A stretch of 64,000 nt of DNA, taken from Camarhynchus parvulus (lineage: Eukaryota; Chordata; Aves; Passeriformes; Thraupidae). Below are positions 39,082 to 52,862 of this stretch, one piece after another. The stretch spans positions 5,905,501-5,969,500 of the forward strand of contig NC_044590.1 in the NCBI RefSeq assembly GCF_901933205.1. Reading direction: 5' to 3'. The notes below the pieces were generated by a model. It was not told the DNA's origin. It saw nothing but the letters and a program-made list of their open reading frames with translations, and searched no databases. A program made the position numbers and the translations under genes. Numbering within the stretch: position 1 is the first letter of the stretch; every line of letters starts with the position of its first letter.

Positions 39082-41536
39082 TTGAAAATATATTCCGCTG
39101 GAAACAGAAGGCTCTTGCCTACCACCTGGTTGTTGGTGAAAAACCAGTCTTACCCACCTCAGGGCAAGATTTGGAGATTTAGGCACCACTGCATCATCAT
39201 TAGGAGCTCCCCCCACCCCAGATACAACAGGCACCATGTTTTACCCTCTGGAATATATTTGCATATGTGTGGCAATATCCCATTGAGGTGGCTGGATATG
39301 AAACAACATATATTCATCCTCCTTTCAGTTCCAGTGCTAGAGAACACATCCTCAGCTAGTTCAGGGAAGCATGAGCTGCTGGGAGTCGGCGAGGAACGCT
39401 GCAGGGCTGGATAACTCAATGAATGGGAGACATCCATGGTTGGCAAGGTGTCAGGATGGAACACGAGACAATGTGAACACAACACTGAAAAGAGCACATT
39501 GCAGACACAGTGACAGAGGCTTTACTGATTAAAGAGGAAAGTACATGTAAACACCCCAGAAATGTGCTTGGATGCAGCTTTAATCCACCACAGCCCTATC
39601 TAGGGGAGGTCAGAGCCAGCCCTGCTGAGCTGGGCTGACAGAACATGGGGCTCTGATTGATGAAGGAAAGGGACACTAAAATATCTGTTCTCCAAGGCGC
39701 CCCATGACTCCCTCTCTGGGATCCACCAAATGGTGCAGGGGCCAACACTGGCCATGGCCTTGTCTACAGTGGGCCCTTCCAGTGGTACTGGGCAGGTGCT
39801 CAGCCATGGGACCTGTTGGTGCCCAAAGGGTGGCCCCAAAGGGGTCTGCTCCCATCACCACCACTGATCTCCTGCTCTGTGGGGACAGTGAAACCAGTGA
39901 AGCTGCCTGGATCCCAAATCCAGATGCTTCATGCTTTTGAAGCAGCCCCTGGTCCTCCTGGCTTCCCTGTGAGAGGATGGGTGGTGGCCTTGTCCAGCCC
40001 CAGAGCCTCATCCTCACAGTCCCAGACCTACAGCTAAGAGGAGAATCCAGTTTGGTCTTTGAAAGCTGCAATTCCATACCCCAACCTCCCCAAAAAAGTA
40101 GACAACCAAACTGCTTTGTCTTTGCAGCACATGCCCCTGAAGGACTGGGGAGACCTGGATGGGTGGTGAGGCAATCTAACACAGCCCTCAGGGTACTGGG
40201 GACTCAGGCATCCCTCCTGGAGCCAGCAGAGATGACAACCCCAATGCCCAGGACTCACTGCAGAGGTGGCCTCAAGGCCTCTTGTTTCAGGTTACTAAAG
40301 TTAGGAAATCTCAATCCCTTCCCTCTCCTCTTCTCCCTCTATATTCAGCTACACATCTTGGATCCATGATCACTGAATTTGTTCAGAACAGGAGTGAGAG
40401 GCTCACAGAGAGGAAATTCTCCAGGATATTTTGGTCTCCATTGCAAGGGAGAATGTTCCTTCTGGGAAAAGCACAGTGTGCAGCAGGGCTGAGAAAGTTA
40501 CCTCTGCGTCTTGAACATCAAAAATAGCAGAGTTAAAATGGTCTCTGAGAGATTCATGGCAGAACAGAGACTCCTCTTTTTCCCAAGACAATTTTCCTAC
40601 TTCAGTCCTGAGGTTCATGTCAGCTGTTTGCATACACAAACACTTCTTTTTTCTTCACATTTGCTGACTCTACTGGGGACTTAAATGGGTCTGAAATGAA
40701 AGGAAAACTTCCTCAATGGCTTCTAGGGGAAGCTGGGCTGCCACAGCCATCAAGGGAAGCAATTTCATTCTCCAAGTGTAAAAGCAAGTGGTGTATTTTT
40801 TTGACTGGAGATTGCCCATGGCCAAGCCCTGCCACAGTTCTGGGTGTCCTTCAAACCCTGCAGAGCTGGAGCTACTTCTGCTGAGCCAACACAACCAGGG
40901 CTGTTGGAGGCCTGGGGTCTACTTTTCCAATCAGGGCTGAGAGAAAAGTGGTCAGACTGAAAGATTAAACTTTGATCCTCTGTACAAGGAATCAAACTTC
41001 TGTGTTTGAGGGTTTTTTTTTCCTCCAGAAGAAACAGGGAAAACATGGAACCTTCTCGGTTCCATTTTTCCCTTTCCACATTCCTTCTCCTATTAAAATG
41101 AGTACATCTTGCCCTAAAATCTGATCACAGAAGCTGAAATGCAGCTCAGCTAAACCCCACCTACGTTGGTGGGCTTGGATGAGACACTCCCATCTGCATG
41201 GATTTTCAGCAGACTGTGCCATCCGAGGAGGGATTCCTCCTGAAGCAGCTCAGCATCCCAACGGTGGGAGGGAGCTGCTGCCTCCTCACTGCTCTCCATG
41301 TCTGTGGCAGCAGGGCCAGAGCCAGGACACCAAATTTTGGCTTATTTCACTCCCAGAAAGGTACCAAGTGACCCACATCAGCCTTAACCCTGGGGCACCA
41401 AAACTTTGCACCCTGCCAGGAGGACCATGGAGATTCCCATATTGGGATATACCATATTGCCAAAAGTTCCCAAAATAAAGCAGGAGGATGAGCCATGATT
41501 TCTGTATGTCCTGAGATGGGCAGCAAGGGAGTTTTA

Positions 41537-42386
<850 letters not shown>

Positions 42387-42495
42387 CACACTGCCCTGAT
42401 GCTGACTTTGAGCCCTGGTGTCAAATCTTCTGTCACAAACTCGCAGTTGCAGCTTTTGTTCTCATCAGGAATGTCTTCTCCAGGGAGGCTTGCTT
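42387..42495 (-). CDS. KCNQ2: KCNQ2 exon between helix B and helix C
   Basis: The 109-nt exon lies between a cccaaacccag acceptor and a TG|GTAAGA donor. It encodes (E)[19 protein letters not shown] and [16 protein letters not shown], plus the first two bases of Cys. This is the KCNQ2 segment joining calmodulin-binding helix B to the assembly domain; the EDLTPxLKxxIRA core is shared across Kv7 paralogues. The NKSCNC stretch replaces the KSCPC of mammals, with one extra residue. Phases 2-in and 2-out fit both neighbouring exons exactly. Confidence 0.96.
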
Positions 42496-42697
42496 CTGGG
42501 TTTGGGACAGGGAAGGAGAAACACAACACGTTACTGTTTCCCGTGCCAGTGCTGCACAAGGAAAGATGAGGCAGATCACAAACAGCAACCCCAGGGGAAG
42601 CAGCAGAGGAGCCTTTGCTGAGCATCCAGATGAGAGCATTTCCCAGGATATGCTTAGGTGATACTTGCAGTGCCAACTGCAGCTCTCACATATCCCT

Positions 42698-42985
42698 GTA
42701 TCAGTGAATCCCAGTATCATTTGGGTTGGAAAAGCCCTCTAAGATCATTAAGTCCAACCATTCCCCCAGCACGGCCAAGCCCAGCCACTAAACCATGTCC
42801 CCAAGTGCCACATCTAGATGTGTTTTAAATCCCTCCAAAAGGTAACTCCACCACTGCCCTATGCAGCCTGTTCCAGGGCTTGACCACCCTTTCATGGAAG
42901 AAATTTTTCCTAATATCCAACCTAACCCTCCCCAGCACACCTTGAGATCATTTCCTCTTGTTCCTATACCTGACTCTTCCTCCTT
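42698..42985 (-). mobile_element. CR1 LINE 3'-end fragment
   Basis: The plus strand reads the reverse complement of a CR1 tail: GTTGGAAAAGCCCTCTAAGATC, then phrases such as CATGTCCCCAAGTGCCACATC, ACTCCACCACTGCCCT, GCAGCCTGTTCCAGGGCTTGACCACCCTTTCATGGAAGAAATTTTTCCTAATATCCAACC. These are hallmarks of avian CR1 3' ends; the element is therefore on the minus strand, in sense with KCNQ2. It is 5'-truncated with many substitutions and is not mobile. Confidence 0.93.
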
Positions 42986-43042
42986 TCCCCATCCTTATAT
43001 ACAGAAATACAAACAAATTATCATGGGTATCAGAAGGGGTTT

Positions 43043-43165
43043 TCTTGCCTCTTGTAATCATCATTGACAAGTTTGGGTTGGAAGGGACCTTTTAAAGGCC
43101 CTCCAGCCCAACCCCCTGCAATGGGCAGGGACATCTTCAACTTGATCAGGTTGCTCAGGCTACTC
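43043..43165 (-). mobile_element. Second CR1 LINE 3'-end fragment
   Basis: The sequence TTTGGGTTGGAAGGGACCTT, CCAGCCCAACCCCCTGCAATGGGCAGGGACATCTTCAACTTGATCAGGTTGCTCAGG is the reverse complement of another CR1 tail subfamily. It is a separate insertion abutting the preceding one, in the same orientation, and short and diverged. Confidence 0.88.
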
Positions 43166-43268
43166 CAAGCTAAAAGACTGGGAGGAGAAGGAGTCCCAAC
43201 ACCTTGGCTGGCAGCTCTGCCCTCCTTAGGTGGGTGGGGAGAGGATGTTGGGGCCAGCTGGGAATTTA

Positions 43269-43610
<342 letters not shown>

Positions 43611-46600
43611 TTAGAAACCAAGAGCACTTCCAAGCAGCAGTGACATGTAGCTTTGCTGTTGGCTTGTCTTTTTTTTTTTCTCCAATATGTATTTTTTATT
43701 TTTATTTTTGTTTTAAAGAAAGCATTGTAGAAATGTTTCCGTCATCATGAGTGAAATGGGAATGGTTTGTAAGAGAGAGAAAATAATGAGGACTTAAACA
43801 GAAGCCCCTCATGGGATGCCAGGGCTGGCGGGACAGAATGACATTAACAATGAGGTTATGATTCCTTAAATCACTGATCAACTCCGATTACCAGTTAGGA
43901 AGCTTTTCTTTCACAACTGCCTTCCAAAACACTATGGCTAATAAGAAAATACCAATTAAAAAAACCCCAAGCCACCATCTTAAAACTTTTGTGCGAACAC
44001 TTCATTTCTGGTGCTCAGATCTGTCCTTTCCCTTTCTTCACTTCCTGTAATTCCTCCCTCTTAAAACATGATCTGCCCCCTTTATATATTCCAAAAAAGT
44101 TCCTCTTTATCCAGTTACATATTGAAACACATAAATACAAACACTGCGCCACTCCTCTGTATCCTATAAAAATCCCATCTAAAAGCTATCTGCCATCTCC
44201 CTCGAGGTCTGCTATGGCTGTCATAAACATGGAAAGCAAAATTTTAAAACTCCAGAATATGGCACTTTCGTGCCTCTTTTCCTACTAGAATCCTTGCAAT
44301 TATGGTGAAACAGAGATGATCTCTCACTGGGAAATAGTGACCACCCTGCTCTAATTAGTTTCCAAATTCTGAAATTTGCATTTAAAGCCTTTCACCCAAA
44401 TGAAGATGTTGAATTTTCATGTGAAAATCTAAGAACAAAGAGATTTTGTGAATCTTTATGAAACCACAAACTTTATAGAGACAGCACTGGGGAAAGCAGA
44501 CTGCAAATACTTTTGGATCATTTCATATTTTCTTAATAGTAATCAACGATTAAACTCCACTGATTAGAGCTTGGACAACCAGTGCGAGATAGCTGCACAA
44601 ATAGCCAATATTTTATATATAGGCATATCAAAACTGAGTGAAGACAGGGATTGAATTCCCAACATTCTGTACCATTGCTGCAGCCACTTATCATTCTGCT
44701 GCCAACTCTCTGCCGCTATTTGCGGGAAGAACATTTCAGAAATTTTAATTTCCACATCACCAACCAAAGACCTGCTTTTCTTTTTTTTTTTTTTTTTGGT
44801 GTGTCTTTCAGCAACACCAACTTAAAAGTCAGAGCCCCACGGCCCTTCTTTGTCTTCAAAACTGGCACGAGGTTCTTCAGTGAGAACTTGGCTGCTGGTT
44901 TTGAAGCAAAGCAAAACGCCGCTCCCTTTTCCCAGCCGCTGGCTGTTCCCTGCTGACAGGAGCAGACACCAGCTCCGGCCATCCAAGGAAGAAGATGTGA
45001 CTCGAGGACACTCAGGGAGCAGATTTGTTGACTAAGAAGGTGCTATTTTTACAAAGTCACTTTACATTGCAAGACAACAAACATTTACAGGGAGAGAAAG
45101 GTGCTTAGGCAGCATTTTGCAGAATTTTCTGGGGAGGGCATCCCCTGGGCTGTGGGGAAGGGTTGGCTGCAGTCACAAGCTCAGCAGCAATTTCACATTG
45201 AAAGATGGGTTGGATAGAAAATAAAATTTGCTCGTGACCAAATTATTCCAATTAAAGACAAATTTTAATTCAGGTAAGTGCTGGGGATCGAATTTCCAGT
45301 GTGGTGCCCATCTACAGGGTCCGTCTGAAGGCCATGGGATCAGCAGAGCTGAAATCCAGGTCAGAGGTACAAATCCACACAGGAATCTGGGAAACATCAC
45401 CTGCCTAAACACCTTTCTGGATGTAAGCCTTCATTACTACTGCCACCAAAACCATTGTACATAATGTGCCAAAGGTTTAAAGGAAATTCTCACTCTGAGT
45501 TTCTTGGGTTAGAAACCAGATTGAAATTTCATCATTTGATTCTAAATAGGCCAACTGGATCTTCTTTCTTTATTTTTGATGACTTTAAAGAATAATATGT
45601 TTTAAATCCACTGTGTTTCAGTAGTACTATTACTTTGAATTACCTTTTTAAAAAGTAAGTTTTATAAAAATGCTTTAGCAACACAGCAATATTCAGGATT
45701 CAAAGTGATCTTTTTGTGCCCTATCCTCTGCTGAGTTTCTCCCATCACCAATCCCAGCATAAAACCAGTTGCCTTTCACTGAGTATGGCAGCGCCTTTTC
45801 CTTGGAGCCTCTTTTCCATTCCCACAACAAATGTGCTACAAATGTTTGCAGGAATCACAAAAAGCAAAAAAGAAAGGGTTGAACTTGGTGAGGGATACAA
45901 GCAAAGAGTTTCAATCCTGAGAGCATGAGGAGCAACACATAAAAAAATCTCATAGAAATCTGATGAACAGTTAAGATCTGGGTGGGTTTTGTTCCCAAGT
46001 TCTCACTAAGGAAAAAAACCCAACACTTGATGTAACTTCTTTGTTTTAACATAGATGACACGAGACACCATGAAAAACTTATAGAATTTTTCCTTCTGCC
46101 ATGCAATTCCTCATTGGAAATGACACCTGGAATCACATGCAAGTACAATCCCTGCAGAGGAGGATGCTGTTGGGGTCTGCAGGAGCTGGTAGGAAAAAAA
46201 TCCCAAAGAAATACAGACATACATAGGGATATATGTTGTCAGCTAATCCAAGATCATGTTCTCACTCAACCAGAAAGTCATGCAGAGGGACAGGGATGCA
46301 GAGTGCCTCAGAGAGGTGGTGTTGGGATGTCACTCCAGGATGGTAATGAGCCCCAGTTGAGTGGGAGGTGTTGGTGACACGAAGGTGAGGACAGCAGGGA
46401 CAGATGGACGCTCACAGTCGTGACAGCGGCGTGAGCACAGGGCAGGAGCTCTGCTCGTGCCACGGGGAGGAAGGGAAAGGGAACTGTGGCTTTGCAACCA
46501 GAGGCACAGATTAGGGGAAGCCACAACAGCCTATCAGGTTTAAATCACAGGTTTAAATCAGGTTGTGATTTAATTCTAGGTACACTCCAAGTAGCATCTA

Positions 46601-49600
46601 TGAAAACAGATTTGATAGCAAAAAATTACCTTTCCAGGCTGACTGTGGGGAAGGTTTATAAATATTCAGGTTTTGAATTTAACAAAGGATAGAAACTGAG
46701 CTGATTGTTCTCTGTTGCCAGTCAAAAAATAAGAGTTCATGCTGGAGAAACTGGATGATGCTCACTGCTTTAGTGGGCTTTGCATTTTGGTTAAATCCAA
46801 CTGCCCAGCACTCAGCAGAGAAAGGCACAAGTACTGACCTTCAAAATGAGCTGCCATCAGCCTCCTTAGGATGCCAGGGGTTTAAGCTCCTGTTTTAAAT
46901 GCTCTGGTTTGGGGTTTATTCCAGTTCTCTATAGTATTAAATCAGCACTTTAAAAAAATGTGGACTCATTACATTAGCAGTAATTTTAGATCAATAAAAA
47001 GTATCAGTTGTAAGGTCTTGTCATTGATTTTAAACAATGCTTGAGCCATTACTTCATTTTCTTCTCAGCTAGCCAGAATGAGTCGGACTAGCACAGACTC
47101 AGATCCATCTCTGCATCCAAACTCAACCAGTATCAGTGCTCATTCTTCTGAGAAGCTGTGGCCAGGAGAAAAAGGTTGTCTCCTGTTGGTAAATAAGGGG
47201 CTTTTTCTAAATCAAGAGTTTGTGCTGAGCTTGTGGCATATGAGAACAACTGATTAAAACCAGGCAGGAATGCCAGGAGTGAATGATGGCCTTTGTGACT
47301 ATCACAGGGCTCCAGTCTGCTTGCTGCTGTAAGAGGCAGACAACAATTACTGGAGACATGAAGGAAAGGAAAATAAAACTGTGTATGCAAAATTTGCCAC
47401 AACTAAAACAAAAACCAAGAGAGGGTCTGGCTCAAGCTTGGTCTGATTCCAGTGACTCCAGAAAAAAAACATTGCTAAAAGGTGAATTCAGCCTAGAGAA
47501 TGCAGTTTCTAGAACCAGAGAAACATGAGTGTAAGGGAAACAAAACATCAGCCAGTGATCCTGTCATGGTGAGTAATCCCTCTCCTTTTCCTCATCCACA
47601 ACCACCCTGCTAGACTTGGATGGGAGCCACTGATGCTGTGATGGTGAGGACTGGAGTTGCACCATTCCTGTTGCCACCACAGGAGCACAGAAAAGCACAG
47701 AGCCTCGGATGAGAGAAGGGACAGTGGAGCCAGACTCATATCTGTAACCTTGGCTGTCCTGCAGCATTCTGTTATAATCACCCATCTCTTCCTAATTCCC
47801 AGCCCTCTTCTCCCAGACTGGTGTTGAGTGCTGTCAGACACCACATCAGCCACATCCTGCATCTTCTCCCAGCCCTTTGCTGTTTGCCAGCTCGGCTGTG
47901 CTGCATTTTGGGAGCAAAGCAAAGCAGCCAGGCTGCACCTCCGAGCTGGCTGATCATTCCCCAAGCAGCCTTTAAGGAACCTGCACCACCCAGAGAGCCA
48001 CAGGCCAGTCAAAGGCTCTGCAAACACCTTTCTTTCACTGCTCTCTTCCCACTGTGAGGTGCCCTCGTCTCTGAGTGTGCTGGGAAAGTCTCTTACAAAG
48101 CAGAATATGATAGAGCTGATAATCTGGCTTGGTGTAGTTACATTACTGTCTAAAAATGAATGTGTTATTGCATTTATTGACTAAAGACCATTGGTTTAGT
48201 ACATTAAGAAACCACAGCTTCTAAGGAGCTCCTATTAATTTACCTACATTGAGTTTTCCATGATTGCCTCATCATGTGCTGTTATTTCGTTATGCGCATC
48301 CTAGATGAAGGCTTTTAGCACTCAGCCTGAGCTGCATCAATGTGCTGGCATCTGCCCCAAGAGTTTGTGCAGTGGGGATTGGTGGCAGACACCCAAGGGT
48401 CCAAGAGAAACAAGAAATCTCAATTATTTTTACATCCCTTAAAAATTAACCCACAGTTCTACTAAAGCACAGGGTGTATAACACCACATTCAGGATGGAT
48501 GCAGGTTACAAAGATGCTCTTGTAGCTACTCCAAAGACAAAGGCTCCTTTTTGACTGGAAGAACCACAGTCTGTCATCCTTCTTTTCAGACTTTCCAACA
48601 GATTAAGAAGATATTGAGGTAACAGTTTGTTTCATCCTCCCTTTCCCTTGCAGAACTCTAGACGTGGGAGATGAAATGAGGACCACAGTGGGAAGGAATT
48701 CAGTAGAAAACAGAAAAAAATCACACTGGCTCTAGCAATTAAAAATCCATGCCTAGGAAGACATGCAAGGAAGACACTGAGATCAGAGTGGCTGATTTTC
48801 CAGAAAACAGAACTAGACACGAACAGATGAGAGGACAGATTATGAATAGCACTGCTCATTTTCATCTCTGCCAAAAACAACCTCAGTGTTAAGCAACTGA
48901 GAGGAGGCTTTCTCTGGGGAGAACTCCCTGCTCACACTACACCTCCACACATGAAACAACCTCACCTGGCAAATGGAAACACCACAGAAGTCAGGATCAT
49001 TTTTTCCAGCTAGACTGTTGACCAAATCTTTGCCATTTGTCTTGAAATGCTGCCTGTGCAACTGATGATCCCCCAATATTTACCCCCACTTTTGAAGGCT
49101 AACCTTCAAGGAAGGCCATAGCACCACCAAGTATGTAGCAGGAGGCTGATTCAGAGGTTCAGGCTATTTATCCAGATGTAAGGGATTTCCTACCATGGAG
49201 AAACTGCTTTTAATCAACCCTAGATCATGCCCCATTCCTCTTTGTTACCCATTCAGAGATGGGATTTACCACTCTACATCTGAGCACCTGGTACACGCAA
49301 ACCTCAGCCACGAGTTCTACTCTCTAGACTGACAGAGAATAAAAAGAGCCAGCAGGTCAAAAAATAGCAAGAAAAGAAAAGATACAGGTTGAAACAATTA
49401 ATGAAGAAAATCAGAGATACATATACTGTTAGAGCTGCAGTTTTATAACTTTCAAAGCTGTAGTTTGTTGGCTTTCTGAGGGATACAGAGACTGGTGATT
49501 TTGAGAATTAAAACGGACTCCAAAAAAGAGCATGCAAAAATCCGAGTTCACAAACATGCGGCATCACTCAGTGCCCTGCCACTCCTGGGCTGTCCACCTG

Positions 49601-52112
49601 CCTGCCTGTGGGGGCAAGGAGCTGGGGGTCCCCTGCCGGCATTCACAGCATGCAAACTCTGGGCAGTGGGAGATCAAGAAGGTGCATGTTTGCTGCTGAG
49701 GAGCAGGGGTGGGGGCAGAGACTCTTCTAGTGCAGGTGTGGAAAGTATTTATGCACAAGTAAGAGAAGATCTATGCGTCTGTGTATATGGCCGTGGGTGC
49801 ACTAAGGGATGCTGGTTGGGAAGTCCCTGAAAACACCTAGCAGTTGTCAGCTGGATGAAAAAGATGCAAACCCTGCTCGTAGAAAGCCCTGAGCTAAAGC
49901 TGTCTGTCCCCCTGGGGGTCTAGAAACAGAACCATTCACAAGGCCAATGTCAACGCTCAGGGGAGCCCTGTCCCCTACGTCTGGCGGGACAGGCTGAGAT
50001 TAGTCCTTCTCTAGCTGCGTAGTAGAGGTGCTAGATAGGCAAGCTGTGGCTTCCAAAGGCCACCAGGCTAGGAAAGGTCAATTTGTCACGGTCAGAGAGC
50101 CAAAGGAATGGTGACTGAGCAGAGGCAGGAAGCTGGTATTTCTCATGCTACTAACTGGACTTTGCTGTACAGTGCAAGTCAATTTGCAAGGATTCCCTGG
50201 ACCTTGAGGAGGGGTGGAGAGACAGGGAGGACGGGATCTTTTACAAAAAAAAAAAATTAAAATTTTTCATTTTGCTTTTTTTTTTTGAAAATTTTCCATC
50301 ATTTGTTTAACTTCATTTCCTGGCCTCCTCCCTTGCTGAGCAGACACTGGCTTGGCTGGCCCAGCCCAAATTCCCCATCCTCATCCCTTCGCTTCGTGCG
50401 CTCTGCACAACTGGCAGCCAGGGAAGGCTCTAATTTCGGGGCGGGCAGCGGGGAGGCTCTTCCACCTTTTTTTTTTTACTCATCTAGTACCTCTATTAAG
50501 CAGAGAAGTGATCAGAACGGGTGGTAGCAGGGTAGAGGGAGAATGAGCCGTGCAGCTTTTGATTAGTTTCGTGCGACGCATTTCCCGTGGTACCTAGAGT
50601 TTCCTGAGCAGCATCCGCATAGTGACTCTCTGCACGGTTTGCTTTTACTGGAAATGAGGGGAGAGTAAAAATTAGACCTGGAAGCAAATGCCAGACAGGA
50701 AACTTTTGATTATGGACTCTGGGTTTAAAAGACAGGTGTTTTGAGGGCCGGGTTCATGACAGGATTGTTCTGTTTGAGTGTTCAGTGAGGAAAAAATAAG
50801 TAAATAAAAAGTCATGAGGGTTTCTGAAATTTGTTTCATTGTGGTGAGTAATTTTAATTATTAGACATGAGGCATTCTGCTCATTGAGTTGGTGGTGTCA
50901 GTTTATCTACAATTAACTTCAGGAAGATTTTTCATCTGTATTGGAAACAAAAATAATACTCTGTTCTTCCTCTAAATATATTTGTAAAAAGTAATATTTT
51001 TCAAATTGTGTAAACCATGGAAAGCCAAAACTTTAACTTGTTTTGTCAAATAATATCCAAAAATCTCAAATTTCTTCTTTTTTTTTTTTTTTCAAAAATA
51101 AACCCACTCACAAAAAGAGCTAGTTTATCTGTGAATTATTTGATATGGAAAATACCACTATATGAAGCCTGGCATTGAAAAGAACAAAAATAGATAAAAA
51201 AACAGGGTGTGGTGCAGTCCCTTATGGGAAGGGAGTTGAACACCTGTGTTCACACATCTGGTTTTTGTAATGATTTTCAGACAGGGCCTACCACTTCTGG
51301 GGAGTTGCTGACTTTGAGGAGGCACCACCACAGCTCCATCCCAAATGGCTGCTCAGGCACTGCCCTGCCAGGAGATGCCCACCAGGACCAGGGTCCTCCA
51401 CGCCATGGAGCAGCCCTCTACCTGTGGAAGGGGAATGACGTGGCCCCATCATCCCACCAGGCCACCAACCACCAGCAGGCAGCTCTTGCTGAATTCAGGG
51501 GCAGAATGGACAGGCTGAAGGGCATCAAATCCCAATCTTATTTTACACTGAGGTGGGTAATCAGAGGAGCTGACGGGCACAGCATCCCATGCAAGCTCAG
51601 CTGACGCCACCCTCGGCATCCTGGGGACTCCTCAGGTGTCCACAATGGGATCCTGCATCCCCAGGTAGCCCCAGGGGCTGGTGGTGCTACCAGGGCTGTC
51701 CTGGAGCTGGCGTGGGAGTGGGATATTGAGCATGCAGAGCCTCAGGGAGACACATGGGTTTCTGTCCTCTCAGTCTCCTCTGCAGTCCCTCCAGAAAGAT
51801 GCAGTTCCTTCCGTGCAAATAATCCGCTCCCCTAAAGGCAACTGATTATTTCCAGATTACTGTCAGTCCCAGCATGAGTCTCTGACACCAGTTAAATTGG
51901 TTAGAAGGCCAAACACCAGCCCAGGCTCATGTGGCCCATGGGGTTCCCATGATTGACCCTGGTTTCCATGGGCAGTAGAGGTTTGGGACACCTTGGACAT
52001 CCTTGGCTGGATGAGCAGGGGCCCACTGAGTCAACCAAAGGCATCCTCCAGTGCGTACAGAAGCCTTAATCACACCCCTGAAGAGAGATCTTGGGGTTGT
52101 GTGTATCTCAGA

Positions 52113-52167
52113 CAGACATATACACACACTGAGAGAGAGATATACACACAGATAAACACACACGGTA
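52113..52167 (+). repeat. CA/GA-rich simple repeat
   Basis: Interrupted TACACACA, GAGAGAGA and ACACACAC blocks. Confidence 0.8.
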
Positions 52168-52825
52168 CAAGGACCCAGCCCAGCATTCACCCAGTACACA
52201 GCCAAGGTCCTGCTGAGCTCACTGGGGTCAAGGACAAGCCACAGCTGAGAACAACCTTCCAAAGAGGTTCCTCTCATCACCTACAGCACTGAACTCATGC
52301 TGGACAAAGTAATCTGAGTTTTAGCTTCCCACTTCCCTGGAATCCTTCTGTTTCTTTTTCTCTGATATGAATGTGTTGTTATGATCATTTGGTTCATTAA
52401 TTTTTAGCTTTTCACCCAATTGTACTTTGGAAAATGCAAGAGGAAGAAATGTGGTCGTGGATGCCTTCAGATGTTTCTCAAACCATCTGTTAAAGAGCAT
52501 CTGAAGCCCACATTTCATACAGAAGCCTCCATAGCCCTGGTGAACCATGTGTCTGTCTTTTTGACATTACAATCAAAGCAAAACAAACAGAAACGAGATG
52601 CCACAGCTAATTTTCAGCCTGATTAACAGAAGAGTAATCACCCCCCATTACCACGCTGATCTGCTGGCTTTCTGCAGCAGGAGGGGTGAGAAAAGCCCTA
52701 GCACAGAGCAGACCCCCTTCCCTGGGGATAGGAGGGAGAATGGATTTGTATTTGGACCCTGTGTGGAAGCAGTGGGGTCTCGGAGGTGGGGATGGGTCCT
52801 GGTGCCCTGGGAGCACAGCCAGCCT

Positions 52826-52862
52826 GGGGAGGGGCAGGGGGCAGTGCTTGGCTGGGGCAGGG
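52826..52862 (+). other. G-quadruplex-type motif
   Basis: GGGG-A-GGGG-CA-GGGGG followed 13 bases later by GGGG and GGG fits the G4 pattern. It lies on the strand complementary to KCNQ2 RNA. Confidence 0.55.

Noticed and set aside
38758..39237. 159-codon ORF spanning the cassette exon
   Set aside because: Only 38,840-38,947 is bounded by splice sites and homologous to KCNQ; the flanks are intron read-through.
47065..47160. Exon-like plus-strand stretch (pyrimidine tract-CAG followed by a Ser-rich open frame)
   Set aside because: No matching donor or homology, and on the strand opposite to the gene; likely chance.
50214..50260. Possible KDP-type KCNQ2 microexon on the minus strand (K-D-P reading near a strong T tract)
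   Set aside because: The splice-bounded piece is about 35 nt, out of frame, and lacks the PPPEPSPS pattern.
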